Source: Nocardioides sp. AX2bis (lineage in GTDB: Bacteria > Actinomycetota > Actinomycetes > Propionibacteriales > Nocardioidaceae). From it: 64,000 bases of DNA. How positions within the stretch are numbered: the stretch's first letter is position 1; each line of letters begins with the position of its first letter. This document shows, piece after piece, positions 47,223-56,012 of this stretch. The position numbers and the translations under genes were made by a program. The notes under the pieces are model-generated. The model saw only the letters and a program-made list of their open reading frames with translations. It was not told where the DNA came from and did not search any database. Location: the NCBI RefSeq assembly GCF_902506435.1, contig NZ_LR733215.1, forward strand, positions 2,728,234 through 2,792,233, read 5' to 3'.

Positions 47223-49336
47223 CGGGTCTCCTCGCGGGCCGGCGGCAGGATCGACCCGTCGCGGGCGAAGGTGGGCAGCTGCTCGGGCGGGGTGGTCCCC
47301 GGGATGGCGGCCTCGTCGGGCTGCACCTCGCTGCCCTCGATGCCGTACAGCGACTCCCAGATCTTGCGGATGTAGGGGCCGGAGGTGCCCGAGCCGGTGC
47401 CGCCCTGGCTGACCATCATGACCACGACGTAGTCCTTGGAGTAGGAGGCGACCCACGAGGTCGACTGCTTGCCGTAAACCTCCGCGGAGCCGGTCTTGGA
47501 CCGGATCGGGACCTCGGCGAGCGGGAAGCCACCCATCCGCCAGGCCATCGTGCCGACGCTGGTGACGTTCTTCAGCGCACCGTCGATGTAGTCCAGCGTG
47601 TCCTGGGGGACGTCGACCGTGCCGGCGACCTCGGGGGCGAAGCGGCGCAGCACGGTGCCGTCCTCGGCCACCACGGCCTTGGCCACCCGGGGCTCGTAGA
47701 GCGTGCCGCCGTTGGCCAGCGCGCCGTACGCCCGGGCCAGCTGGAGCGGCGTGACGATCGTGTCGCCCTGGCCGATCGCGAAGTTCACGGCGTCGCCGGC
47801 GCGGTAGGCGTAGCCCTCCACGCAGAACTCCCCGGCGAAGGTGTAGACGAAGTCGCTGGTCTCGGCGTCCTGCGGGGCGTCGGCGATCCCGCAGTAGTAG
47901 TCCTTCATCTGCTCGTAGTAGGCCAGCTTCCACTTCCGGTCCGCGATCCGGCCGGAGGCCTCGCCGGGCAGGTCGATGCCGGTCTCGGAGCCGAAGCCGA
48001 ACTCCTTGGCCTCCTCGACCAGGGGGTCCGGGGCGTCGACGTCGTCGACGTCGGAGCCGAGCCGGGACCAGTAGTCGTAGCCGATCCGGTAGAAGAAGGT
48101 GTTGCAGGAGACCTCGAGCGCCTTGTCGAAGCCGATCGAGCCGTAGGCGCCGGACTCGTAGTTCTTGAACACCCGGTTGCCGACCGCGAAGCCAGACGAG
48201 CAGTCCAGCCGGGTGTCCTGGCTGTAGCCGTGCGTGAGCGCCCCGGCCGTCATGAACGGCTTCCAGGTGGAGCCCGGGGCGAACTGCCCCTGGGTGGCGC
48301 GCCCGAGCAGCGGGGTGCCGGCGTCCTCGGAGTAGAGCCGGGCCAGCTCGTCGTCGCTGATCCCGCCGACCCAGGTGCCGGGGTCGTAGGTGGGCTGGCT
48401 GGCCATCGCCACGACGCGGCCGGTGTCGGCCTCGAGCACGACCGCGGCGCCGGAGTCGGCGACGTAGTTGCGTCCGGTGACCTCGTCGAAGGTCGACCGG
48501 GCGGTCGTGATGGCCTCGTTGAGCTGGCGCTCGACGACCCCCTGCACCTTGGCGTCCAGGGAGGTGACCAGCGTGTCGCCGGGCTGGGAGGCCAGGGACT
48601 CGTCGTCGCCCAGGACGCGGCCCATGGAGTCCACGGCCACGCTGCGGTAGCCGGGCATGCCGCGCAGCCACCGGTCGTACTCCTGCTCGACGCCGGCCCG
48701 GCCGACCACCGAGGCGCCGTTGACCGAGCGGTCGCCGGAGGCCTCGGCCTCGTCGAGCTCGTCGGAGGTCACCGGGCTGAGGTAGCCCAGCAGGTGGGCG
48801 GCGTTCACGCCGTACGGCTCGGGGTAGGACCGCACGCTCTGCTGGTCGACCACGACGGCCGGGAAGTCCTCGTTCTGCTCCAGCAGCCGCAGCGCGACCT
48901 CGCGGTCGACGTCCTCGGCGACCGGCACCGGCTGGTACGGCGAGCCGTTCCAGCACCGGTCCGCGATGCTGCCGGCCTCGCCGCAGGTGACCAGGCGGTC
49001 CTCGAGACGGGCCGGGTCGGCGTCGAGCTCGGTCGAGAGCCGGTCGAGCAGCTGGTCGTCCTGCCTGCCCGAGAGCTTGTCGAGCACGGTGCGGTCGACC
49101 GCGACCGTCCAGGAGGTGCGGTTGGCCACCAGGGGCCGGCCCTGGTCGTCGACGATCAGGCCCCGCTCGGGCTGCACGACGATCTCGCGCACCGACTGGG
49201 CCGCGGCGCGCGCGGTGTACTCGTCGCCCGAGACGACCTGGAGGTAGTAGAGGCGCACGAAGAGCGTGGCGAACAACGAGAAGACCAGGGCCTGGACCAC
49301 CACGAGCCGCAACCGGCTCCGGTGGGCCGGGCTCAC
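47219..49336 (-). CDS. mrdA: Penicillin-binding protein 2 (class B transpeptidase)
   Basis: A 705-residue class B PBP that crosslinks peptidoglycan made by RodA. It has one N-terminal membrane helix (residues 8-30), a pedestal/dimerisation domain (about 45-270) and a transpeptidase domain. The active-site SxxK is in FAPGSTWKPF (about residue 355), SxN is SCN in EVSCNTFFYR, and KTGSAE is near 614. An insertion of about 60 residues between SCN and KTG contains three cysteines (YYCGIA, GEFCVEGY, with an earlier LDCSSG), possibly disulfide-bonded outside. GTG at 49336 overlaps mreD by 4 nt. Confidence 0.95.
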   Translation of the reverse strand: MSPAHRSRLRLVVVQALVFSLFATLFVRLYYLQVVSGDEYTARAAAQSVREIVVQPERGLIVDDQGRPLVANRTSWTVAVDRTVLDKLSGRQDDQLLDRLSTELDADPARLEDRLVTCGEAGSIADRCWNGSPYQPVPVAEDVDREVALRLLEQNEDFPAVVVDQQSVRSYPEPYGVNAAHLLGYLSPVTSDELDEAEASGDRSVNGASVVGRAGVEQEYDRWLRGMPGYRSVAVDSMGRVLGDDESLASQPGDTLVTSLDAKVQGVVERQLNEAITTARSTFDEVTGRNYVADSGAAVVLEADTGRVVAMASQPTYDPGTWVGGISDDELARLYSEDAGTPLLGRATQGQFAPGSTWKPFMTAGALTHGYSQDTRLDCSSGFAVGNRVFKNYESGAYGSIGFDKALEVSCNTFFYRIGYDYWSRLGSDVDDVDAPDPLVEEAKEFGFGSETGIDLPGEASGRIADRKWKLAYYEQMKDYYCGIADAPQDAETSDFVYTFAGEFCVEGYAYRAGDAVNFAIGQGDTIVTPLQLARAYGALANGGTLYEPRVAKAVVAEDGTVLRRFAPEVAGTVDVPQDTLDYIDGALKNVTSVGTMAWRMGGFPLAEVPIRSKTGSAEVYGKQSTSWVASYSKDYVVVMMVSQGGTGSGTSGPYIRKIWESLYGIEGSEVQPDEAAIPGTTPPEQLPTFARDGSILPPAREETR

Positions 49337-49854
49337 CGCTGCCACGCCAGCCCCCGCGCCGGCTCGAGCCGGCGGAACATCGCCATCAGCGGCGGGAGGA
49401 CCAGCGGCGTGAGCACCACGTCGAGCAGCAGCGCCAGCCCGACCACGCCGAGCACGGAGCCCACCGAGGTGATCGGGTCGCCGAGCAGCGCGCCGGTCAG
49501 CGCGAAGACGGTGGTGCCGAGCAGGGAGCAGACGGCGACGGTGGCGACCACCGCGCCGGCGCTGCCCCGCGCCTCGCGGTTGACCTGGCCGGCCACGAGA
49601 CCGACCAGGACCAGGGCCAGCGCCCACCGCCCGGCCACGTGGTCGGCCGGCGGGGCCAGGTCGAGCAGGAGGCCGGCGGCCAGGCCGAGGACCATCGCGA
49701 ACGACGCGCCCCGCACCAGGCCCGCCGCCACGACGACGAGCAGGACCAGGTTGGGCACGACGCCGTGCCAGGCGACCTGGGACAGCACGGAGACCTGCAG
49801 CAGGGCGGCGAGCAGCACCGCCGCGGCCGCGGCGAGCACGCGCACGGCGCTCAC
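49333..49854 (-). CDS. mreD: Rod-shape-determining membrane protein MreD
   Basis: A 173-residue membrane protein with five or six helices, fitting MreD, which bridges MreC and the synthases. It is identified by size, topology and position between mreC and mrdA; the sequence itself is weakly conserved. GTG at 49854 overlaps mreC by 4 nt and its 3' end overlaps mrdA by 4 nt. Confidence 0.9.
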   Translation of the reverse strand: MSAVRVLAAAAAVLLAALLQVSVLSQVAWHGVVPNLVLLVVVAAGLVRGASFAMVLGLAAGLLLDLAPPADHVAGRWALALVLVGLVAGQVNREARGSAGAVVATVAVCSLLGTTVFALTGALLGDPITSVGSVLGVVGLALLLDVVLTPLVLPPLMAMFRRLEPARGLAWQR

Positions 49855-50828
49855 CGCAGGCTCCCGTCGGCCTCGACGAGGCCGCGGTCGGACTCGGTCC
49901 CGGACGGGACCACGACCCCGACGACGTCCAAGGACCCGACGTCGACGAAGGGCTCGACGACGACCCGCTTGGTGGACTCGCGCAGGCTCTCGTAGACCGC
50001 GGTCACGCGGCCGATCGGGATGCCGGCGGCGTACGGCGACCCGTCGCGGCTGCCCCAGGTGACGACCGTGTCGTCCTTGGCCGGGGTCTCGGCGGCGTCG
50101 ACCAGCTCGAGGTCGAGGTCACCGCCCTCGCCGGCCTCGCCGCGACCGCGCAGGAAGCCCATCTCCATGCTCTCGCCGACACGGGCGCCCACGGTCGAGC
50201 CGGAGTCGACGACCAGCAGCACGGTGGCGGTCGTGCTCGTGACCCGCAGCACCCGACCGACGAGGCCGTCGTCGTTGACCACGGTCATGTCGGGCCCGAG
50301 GCCCGAGGAGGAACCGGCGTCGATGGTCACGGTGCCGGTGAAGGACTGCGAGGGGCCGAAGCCGACCACGCGGGCCGGCACCAGGGCCTGGCCCAGGTCG
50401 CGAGCCGACGAGGTCAGGCCCTCCAGCTCGGCGAGGCGGTTGCGGTCGTAGCCGGCGGTGCGGACCTGGGAGAGCAGCTCGGCGTTCTCGGCCTCCAGGG
50501 CGTCGACGTCGGCGCGCAGCGCGGAGTGGGAGCGGAACCACTGCGGCACCACGGCCGCGGGGCGGACCGCGGCGGCCACGGCGGACTCGGCCGGGCCGAC
50601 CACCTCGCCGACCGCGCGCCGCACCGGCTCGACCGGCGAGGAGTCGCCGGCCTGGGTGTCGAGCACCATCAGGCTGGCGCAGGCCATCACCAGCGCCACC
50701 ACCAGGGAGGTCGGCGGGCGCTGGCCGGAGCCGAGCGGCTGCTCGCCCCAGCGCCGGTCGCCCCTGGCACGGCCGAGCCCGCGGGTGCGGCCGGAGCCAC
50801 GACGCGCGAACGGGGAGGTGCGGGCCAT
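49851..50828 (-). CDS. mreC: Rod-shape-determining protein MreC
   Basis: A 325-residue bitopic protein. An Arg-rich cytoplasmic tail of about 38 residues leads to one membrane helix (about 42-60) and a coiled coil (ALRADVDALEAENAELLSQV). A beta-barrel pair with GTVTIDAGSSSGLGPDMTVV and DGLVGRVLRV follows. MreC organises PBP2-RodA on the outer membrane face. ATG at 50828 shares one base with the mreB stop (TGATG). Confidence 0.95.
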   Translation of the reverse strand: MARTSPFARRGSGRTRGLGRARGDRRWGEQPLGSGQRPPTSLVVALVMACASLMVLDTQAGDSSPVEPVRRAVGEVVGPAESAVAAAVRPAAVVPQWFRSHSALRADVDALEAENAELLSQVRTAGYDRNRLAELEGLTSSARDLGQALVPARVVGFGPSQSFTGTVTIDAGSSSGLGPDMTVVNDDGLVGRVLRVTSTTATVLLVVDSGSTVGARVGESMEMGFLRGRGEAGEGGDLDLELVDAAETPAKDDTVVTWGSRDGSPYAAGIPIGRVTAVYESLRESTKRVVVEPFVDVGSLDVVGVVVPSGTESDRGLVEADGSLR

Positions 50829-51856
50829 CAGCGACGCCTCGAGTCCGACACGAGCACCTGCGCGAGCGCCTCGAACTCCTCGACGCAGCGGCCCGCACCG
50901 AGGGCGACCGACGTCAGCGGGTCCTCCGCGACGTGGACCGGCATCCCGGTCTCGTGGCGCAGCCGCTCGTCGAGGCCGCGCAGCAGGGCGCCGCCGCCGG
51001 TGAGCACGATGCCGCGGTCCATGATGTCGCCGGCCAGCTCGGGCGGGGTCTGGTCGAGGGTGGCGCGCACCGCGTCGACGATGTCGTGGAGCGGCTCCTC
51101 GAGGGCCTGGCGGATCTCGGCGCTGGAGACGGTCACGGTGCGGGGCAGGCCGGTGACCATGTCGCGCCCGCGGATCTCGGCCTCGGGCTCGCTGGACATC
51201 GGGAAGGCGGAGCCGAGGGTCATCTTGACCTCCTCGGCGGTGCGCTCCCCCAGCATCAGGGAGTACTCCTTCTTCATCCAGGCCACGATCGCCTGGTCGA
51301 GGTCGTCCCCGGCGGTCCGGATCGACAGCGAGGTGACGATGCCGCCGAGGCTGATGACCGCGACCTCGGTGGTCCCGCCGCCGACGTCGACCACCATGTT
51401 GCCGGTGGCACGGTGCACGGGCAGGCCGGCGCCGATGGCGGCGGCCATCGGCTCCTCGACGATGTAGACCCGGCGGGCGCCGGCCTGGTAGCCGGCCTCC
51501 TTCACCGCGCGCTGCTCGACCGCGGTGATCCCGCTGGGCACGCAGATGACCATCCGCGGCTTGGCGAAGTAGCGGCGGCGGTGCACCTGGTGGATGAAGA
51601 AGCGCAGCATCTGCTCGGTGGCCTCGAAGTCGGCGATGACGCCGTCCTTCAGCGGCCGGATCGCGGTGATGTTGTCGGGCGTGCGCCCGATCATCCGCTT
51701 GGCCTCGTGGCCGACCGCGAGCACCTCGCCGGTCGTGTCGTTCATGGCCACCACGCTGGGCTCGTCGAGGACGACGCCCTTGCGGCGCACGTAGACGAGG
51801 GTGTTGGCCGTGCCGAGGTCGACCGCCATGTCGCGGCCGATCAGTGAAGAAGCCAT
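50828..51856 (-). CDS. mreB: Rod-shape-determining protein MreB (bacterial actin)
   Basis: A 342-residue actin homologue that forms membrane-bound filaments and orients lateral wall synthesis. Phosphate 1 loop VDLGTANTLVYV, phosphate 2 DVGGGTTEVAVISLGG and adenosine motif VLTGGGALLRGLDE are intact. Its presence predicts rod-shaped, laterally growing cells or a septal/spore role as in other actinobacteria. First gene of mreBCD-mrdA-rodA. The 142-bp gap to the ndk stop holds its promoter. Confidence 0.97.
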   Translation of the reverse strand: MASSLIGRDMAVDLGTANTLVYVRRKGVVLDEPSVVAMNDTTGEVLAVGHEAKRMIGRTPDNITAIRPLKDGVIADFEATEQMLRFFIHQVHRRRYFAKPRMVICVPSGITAVEQRAVKEAGYQAGARRVYIVEEPMAAAIGAGLPVHRATGNMVVDVGGGTTEVAVISLGGIVTSLSIRTAGDDLDQAIVAWMKKEYSLMLGERTAEEVKMTLGSAFPMSSEPEAEIRGRDMVTGLPRTVTVSSAEIRQALEEPLHDIVDAVRATLDQTPPELAGDIMDRGIVLTGGGALLRGLDERLRHETGMPVHVAEDPLTSVALGAGRCVEEFEALAQVLVSDSRRR

Positions 51857-51922
51857 CCGGGATTGCCTCGCAGCGGGGTCCGCGCGACCGGGGAAGTGAG
51901 CGCGCCGCGCGCACGGTCCCGA

Positions 51923-51936
51923 CGCACCCGGGTGCG
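51923..51936. promoter_or_regulatory. Palindrome in the mreB upstream region
   Basis: CGCACCCGGGTGCG is a perfect 14-nt palindrome 67 nt upstream of mreB and 75 nt from the ndk 3' end. It may be an operator for mreB or part of an ndk terminator. Confidence 0.4.
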
Positions 51937-51998
51937 ACCCTAGGTTCGCCCGGCCGCCGATCGGCGCAGGCTCGCCGCGCCGCGCGTGGCGGGAGGTC

Positions 51999-52406
51999 CT
52001 ACAGGCCCGGGAACCAGATCGCGATCTCGCGCTCGGCGGACTCCGGCGAGTCCGAGCCGTGCACGAGGTTCTCGCGGTTCGACAGCGAGTGGTCGCCGCG
52101 GACGGTGCCCGGGGCGGCCTTGCGGCCGTCGGTGGCGCCGTTGATCGCGCGGACCACCTCGATCGCCTCGTCGCCCTCGAGCACCAGCGCCACCAGCGGG
52201 CCGCTGGTGACGAAGTCGCGCAGCGGCGGGTAGAAGTCGCGCTCGACGTGCTCGGCGTAGTGGCGGTCGGCCTGCGCGCCGTCGATGGTGCGCAGCTCGA
52301 GGGCCACCAGGCTCAGGCCCTTGGCCTCGAACCGCCCCAGCACCTCGCCCACGAGCCCGCGGCGGACGGTGTCGGGCTTGAGCAGGACCAGGGTGCGCTG
52401 GGTCAT
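51999..52406 (-). CDS. ndk: Nucleoside-diphosphate kinase
   Basis: A 135-residue enzyme that balances NTP and dNTP pools through a phosphohistidine. The active His116 is in NLVHGSDSPESA, and the N-terminal TLVLLKPDTVRRGLVGEV is typical. ATG at 52406 is 7 nt after TAGGCT. That hexamer begins with the TAG stop of the upstream FMN-protein gene, so the transcript is probably leaderless. Confidence 0.97.
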   Translation of the reverse strand: MTQRTLVLLKPDTVRRGLVGEVLGRFEAKGLSLVALELRTIDGAQADRHYAEHVERDFYPPLRDFVTSGPLVALVLEGDEAIEVVRAINGATDGRKAAPGTVRGDHSLSNRENLVHGSDSPESAEREIAIWFPGL

Positions 52407-52413
52407 GGGGCGG

Positions 52414-52419
52414 AGCCTA
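52414..52419 (-). promoter_or_regulatory. -10 hexamer for leaderless ndk, shared with a stop codon
   Basis: TAGGCT ends 7 nt before the ndk ATG. Its TAG (52417-52419 on the complement) is also the stop codon of the upstream gene. Confidence 0.55.
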
Positions 52420-53115
52420 GTGGTCGGCCGGCGCACCCAGGGCGACCGCCCGCCGTCGTACGTCCTCGGGCACCCGGTCGTGGGAGTCGGCGCCGTGCTC
52501 GGGCACCCCGGCCACCCGCCGCAGCGGGACCACCCCTCCCCAGGTGCCGGCGGCGACGTCCTCGGGGTCGTCGACCGGGCCCTCGGCGCGGACCTTGACC
52601 GACGCCTCGGCCAGCGGCACGGCCAGCACCGCGGTCGCCGCGAGCTCCTTGCGGGTGCTGGGGCGCAGCGTGGCCGCCCGCCCGGGCACCATGTGGTCCA
52701 CGGTGAGGTCCAGGGCGTGCTGTTTCTCCCCCGCCTCGCCCACGACCCGGGCCGCGCCGATCACGACCGCGGACCGGTAGTTCATCGAGTGGTGGAACGC
52801 CGACCGCGCCGCGACCAGGCCGTCGACCTCGGTGAGCGTGACGCACACCGTCGTCCCCTCGGAGCGGCCGAGCCAGCGCGCGGCCACGGACCCGTGGACG
52901 TAGAGCGTGCCGCCGTCGTCGGGCCCGTCGAGGTCGACGGCGAAGGCCACCGGCAGCACCACGGGGTACGGCGCCCCGTCGGTGTCGACCACCACGCCCA
53001 GGTGCGCCACCAGCGCGTCGTCGAGCAGCGCGTGCAGCACCTCCCGGTCCGTGGCGGCGCGGGCGTGGCCACGGCGGACGGTCGTGCGGTCGGTCGGGGA
53101 CAGCGGGGTGCTCAT
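52417..53115 (-). CDS. Pyridoxamine 5'-phosphate oxidase family (FMN-binding split-barrel) protein
   Basis: A 232-residue split-barrel protein of the Nim/PNPOx-like group (PF12900-type), probably binding FMN or F420. HLGVVVDTDGAPYPVVLPVAF (about residues 38-58), YVHGSVAARWL and a central FHHSMNYRSAVVIGAARVV follow the fold order. Nim-like proteins can reduce nitro groups, but the substrate here is unknown. ATG at 53115 has no Shine-Dalgarno. A perfect inverted repeat sits 13 bp upstream of the start and suggests repression. Confidence 0.8.
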   Translation of the reverse strand: MSTPLSPTDRTTVRRGHARAATDREVLHALLDDALVAHLGVVVDTDGAPYPVVLPVAFAVDLDGPDDGGTLYVHGSVAARWLGRSEGTTVCVTLTEVDGLVAARSAFHHSMNYRSAVVIGAARVVGEAGEKQHALDLTVDHMVPGRAATLRPSTRKELAATAVLAVPLAEASVKVRAEGPVDDPEDVAAGTWGGVVPLRRVAGVPEHGADSHDRVPEDVRRRAVALGAPADH

Positions 53116-53127
53116 GCCACCGACGCT

Positions 53128-53145
53128 GCCACACGTTCGTGTGGC
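53128..53145. promoter_or_regulatory. Inverted-repeat operator upstream of the FMN-binding protein gene
   Basis: GCCACACGTTCGTGTGGC has 8-bp arms around TT, and a third half-site GCCACACG lies at 53161-53168. It is 13 bp before the start codon. The architecture (palindrome plus extra half-site) resembles sites for dimeric GntR/MocR- or TetR-type repressors. Confidence 0.55.
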
Positions 53146-53197
53146 TCACCGGCCCGATCTGCCACACGGACGTACGGCAGCGCAGCGGCAGCGGGGC

Positions 53198-53620
53198 TCA
53201 GGCCTCGCCGGCGGCCCGGGCCCGGTCGAAGGCGTCGTACGCCTCGGCGCGCTCGCGCTCGATCTTGTCGCCGAGCAGCACCGCGCCCGCCCAGAGCGCG
53301 GCGAAGACCGGGCCGAGCAGGAACATCGCGGGGATGACCAGGCCGAGCGCGATCGCGACGACCTGGACCGCCCAGCCGAGGCCGTAGGCCCAGGGGCGCC
53401 GCAGCATCCCGGCCAGCAGCACGCAGACGAGGGCCAGCCCGAGCCCGACGGCGAGCGCCGGGCCGGTCGGCACCTCGGCGATGACGATCAGCACCGGCGT
53501 GGTGAGCCCGAGCGTGACCGCCTCGAGCGACAGCACGGCCGCGGCCATGCCGCGCTTGGGCGAGCGCTGGGGCCGCGTCGCGGGGGCGGTCGGGGGCACG
53601 GGCTCCTCGGCGGTGCTCAT
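53198..53620 (-). CDS. DUF4233 membrane protein
   Basis: A 140-residue protein with four hydrophobic helices and a charged C-terminal helix (KIERERAEAYDAFDRARAAG). DUF4233 genes nearly always lie between folC and ndk in actinobacteria, as here. Function unknown. ATG at 53620 overlaps the folC stop in ATGA. Confidence 0.85.
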   Translation of the reverse strand: MSTAEEPVPPTAPATRPQRSPKRGMAAAVLSLEAVTLGLTTPVLIVIAEVPTGPALAVGLGLALVCVLLAGMLRRPWAYGLGWAVQVVAIALGLVIPAMFLLGPVFAALWAGAVLLGDKIERERAEAYDAFDRARAAGEA

Positions 53621-55005
53621 CGCTCGCGTCCTCCCCGGGCGCCGGGGGGCAGCAGCAGCGTGCGGGCCTCGCCCACCGTGACGACCGAGCCGGTGACCAG
53701 CACCGCCCCGGACCCGAGCGGGTCCCCGAAGGCCTCCCCGGCCTCGGCCAGCGCCGCGGCCTGGTCGAGGGCGTCGGCCAGGCGGGGTGCCACGGTCACC
53801 TTGTCCTCGTCGAAGACCGTGCGGGCCACCTCGGCCAGGGCGTCGGCCGACAGGGCACGGGAGGTGGAGTTCTGGGTGCAGATCACGTGGGCGAGGTGCG
53901 GCTCGAGCTCGGCGAGCAGCCCCTCGGCGTCCTTGTCGTCCATCAGCCCGACCACCCCGATCAGGGGGGCGAAGGTGAAGGAGTCGTCGATCGCCTGGGA
54001 CAGCGCCCGGGCCCCGTGCGGGTTGTGGGCCGCGTCGAGCACGATCGTGGGGCTGCGGCGCACGACCTCGAGCCGGCCCGGCGAGGTCACCTCGGCGAAG
54101 GCGGCGGCGACCAGGTCGCCGTCGAGGGGCTGGTCCCCGGCGAACGCCTCGACCGCGGCCAGGGCGACCGCGGCGTTCTGGGCCTGGTGCGCGCCGTGCA
54201 GCGGCAGGAAGATCTCGTCGTAGCGGGCGCGCAGGCCCTGCAGCGAGACCATCTGTCCGCCGACCGCCGGCAGGGTCGAGACCACGCCGAACTCCAGGCC
54301 CTCGCGGGCCACGGTGGCGCCGACCTCGACCGCGCGAGCGAGCAGGACCGCGACCACGTCGGGCTCCTGGTCGGCCACGACCACGGTGGCGCCGGGCTTG
54401 ATGATGCCGGCCTTCTCCTGGGCGATCGCGGCGGCGGAGTCGCCGAGGTAGCGGGCGTGGTCGACGGCGATCGGCAGCAGCACCGCCACCGTGCCGTCGG
54501 CGACGTTCGTGGCGTCCCACGAGCCGCCCATCCCGACCTCGATGACGGCGACGTCGACGGGGGCGTCGGCGAAGGCGGCGAAGGCCATCGCGACGACGGT
54601 CTCGAAGAACGACAGCGGGTGCGGCTCGGCGGCGTCGACGAGGTGGGTGAAGGGGGCGACGTCGTTGAAGGCGCGCACGAAGCCGTCGGCGTCCAGGGGC
54701 TCGCCGTCGATGCTGATCCGCTCGGTGATGTTCTCGACGTGCGGGCTGGTGAAGCGCCCGGTCCGCAGGTCGAGCTGGCGCAGGAGGGCGTCGACCATCC
54801 GGGCCGTCGAGGTCTTGCCGTTGGTGCCGGTCAGGTGGATCACCGGGTAGGCGCGCTGGGGCTCGCCCAGCAGCTCGGTGAACGCACGGATCCGGTCGAG
54901 CGAGGGCTCGAGCCGGGTCTCGGGCCACCGGGAGAGCAGGGCGTCCTCCACCTCGGCCAGGGTCTGGGCGAGGCGGGGGGCGTCGAGGTCGGGCACGTCT
55001 GTCAT
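53617..55005 (-). CDS. folC: Bifunctional folylpolyglutamate/dihydrofolate synthase
   Basis: A 462-residue Mur-ligase-like enzyme that adds glutamate to folates. The P-loop is VIHLTGTNGKTSTARM (around residue 58). FTSPHVENITERI is the family's folate-side motif, and VIEVGMGGSWDATNV and DAAHNPHGARAL follow. The GNAT gene upstream is a separate unit 50 bp away. ATG at 55005 lies 8 nt after TAGACT, so the folC-DUF4233 transcript is probably leaderless. Confidence 0.95.
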   Translation of the reverse strand: MTDVPDLDAPRLAQTLAEVEDALLSRWPETRLEPSLDRIRAFTELLGEPQRAYPVIHLTGTNGKTSTARMVDALLRQLDLRTGRFTSPHVENITERISIDGEPLDADGFVRAFNDVAPFTHLVDAAEPHPLSFFETVVAMAFAAFADAPVDVAVIEVGMGGSWDATNVADGTVAVLLPIAVDHARYLGDSAAAIAQEKAGIIKPGATVVVADQEPDVVAVLLARAVEVGATVAREGLEFGVVSTLPAVGGQMVSLQGLRARYDEIFLPLHGAHQAQNAAVALAAVEAFAGDQPLDGDLVAAAFAEVTSPGRLEVVRRSPTIVLDAAHNPHGARALSQAIDDSFTFAPLIGVVGLMDDKDAEGLLAELEPHLAHVICTQNSTSRALSADALAEVARTVFDEDKVTVAPRLADALDQAAALAEAGEAFGDPLGSGAVLVTGSVVTVGEARTLLLPPGARGGRER

Positions 55006-55013
55006 CACCGCCC

Positions 55014-55019
55014 AGTCTA
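55014..55019 (-). promoter_or_regulatory. -10 hexamer for leaderless folC
   Basis: TAGACT on the minus strand ends 8 nt before the folC ATG. No Shine-Dalgarno is present. Confidence 0.5.
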
Positions 55020-55054
55020 GGCCGGTACGCCCCGCGGCCAGCACGCCCGCTGGC

Positions 55055-55948
55055 TCACTCCACGCGCAGCGCCGCGGTGTCGGCGTACGACTCGAACCCG
55101 AGCCCGGCGTAGAGCCGGTTCGAGACCGGGTTCGCCTGGTCGGTGAACAGGCACACCTGCGAGCCGCCGGCCCGCAGCGCTGCTGCGACCTGGTGCACGG
55201 CGTTGCCGGCGTACCCCCGCCCGCGCAGGACGGTGGGCGTCAGCACCGGGCCGATCCGGGCCACCCCGTCGGCGGGCGGGTTGGCCCCGACCAGGCAGAC
55301 CGGGCGCCCCTCGTCCTCCCACCACCACTGGGTGCCGGCCCGCACCCGGGCCCGGAGGTCGTCGAGATCCGCCGGGTGCCCGGCGTCGGGGGCGCGCCCG
55401 GCGGCCAGGTCCACCTCGAGACCGAAGGACGACCACCACCGCGCCAGCTCGTCCAGCTCGTCCTCCCGCACCGGACGCAGCGCCCCGGTCGTCGGACGGG
55501 GAGCACGCGGCTCCCCCAGCACGTGCAGCCGCTGGTGCTCGGCGACCCGCGCCGTCCGACCGGTGAGCCGTGCCGTCTCCTCGGCGACCACCCGCGCGGT
55601 CGGCAGCGCTCCGTTCACCGCCGCCAGCTCCTCCCCGCGGTCGTGCAGGGCGCGGGCGAGCGAGACGGCGGCCTCGTCGGGCATCGCCAGCACCCAGGGG
55701 GCGTACGGCGGGTGCGGCATCGTCCGCATCGCCGCCGAGACCGGCTCGCCGTCCGGTCCGCGCACCGCCAGCCACCACCGCGGGACGCCGGGCGACGGGG
55801 GTGCGACCTCGCCGGCCGCGGCCCGGCGGGTCCACGACGACAGCACCGTGGTCAGGACCGGTTCGGCGGCCAGCAGCGCCGCGGTCTGCTCCAGGAACGA
55901 GACGGGGTCCTCGGTGAAGGTCAGGGTGTGCGGCTCGGCGGTGTCCAC
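55055..55948 (-). CDS. GNAT-family N-acetyltransferase
   Basis: A 297-residue protein with a C-terminal GNAT domain. The acetyl-CoA loop is VLRGRGYAGNAVHQVAAALR (about residues 236-255), and the end CLFTDQANPVSNRLYAGLGF is the usual beta6-beta7 region. The N-terminal 150 residues look like a degenerate second GNAT fold. Substrate unknown. GTG at 55948 lies 6 nt after TAGCCT. It sits between the divergent valS and folC, which are usually adjacent in related genomes. Confidence 0.85.
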   Translation of the reverse strand: MDTAEPHTLTFTEDPVSFLEQTAALLAAEPVLTTVLSSWTRRAAAGEVAPPSPGVPRWWLAVRGPDGEPVSAAMRTMPHPPYAPWVLAMPDEAAVSLARALHDRGEELAAVNGALPTARVVAEETARLTGRTARVAEHQRLHVLGEPRAPRPTTGALRPVREDELDELARWWSSFGLEVDLAAGRAPDAGHPADLDDLRARVRAGTQWWWEDEGRPVCLVGANPPADGVARIGPVLTPTVLRGRGYAGNAVHQVAAALRAGGSQVCLFTDQANPVSNRLYAGLGFESYADTAALRVE

Positions 55949-55954
55949 CGGTCG

Positions 55955-55960
55955 AGGCTA
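55955..55960 (-). promoter_or_regulatory. -10 hexamer for the leaderless GNAT gene
   Basis: TAGCCT on the minus strand ends 6 nt before the GTG at 55948. With the valS -10 40 bp away it forms a compact divergent promoter pair. Confidence 0.45.
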
Positions 55961-55999
55961 GGACGCGGACCTGCGGCGGCGCACCGGGTTTCCCGACCG

Positions 56000-56005
56000 T
56001 AGGCT
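56000..56005 (+). promoter_or_regulatory. -10 hexamer for leaderless valS
   Basis: TAGGCT ends exactly 7 nt before the valS ATG at 56013. There is no Shine-Dalgarno and no visible T-box leader. Confidence 0.55.
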
Positions 56006-56012
56006 GGTCGTC

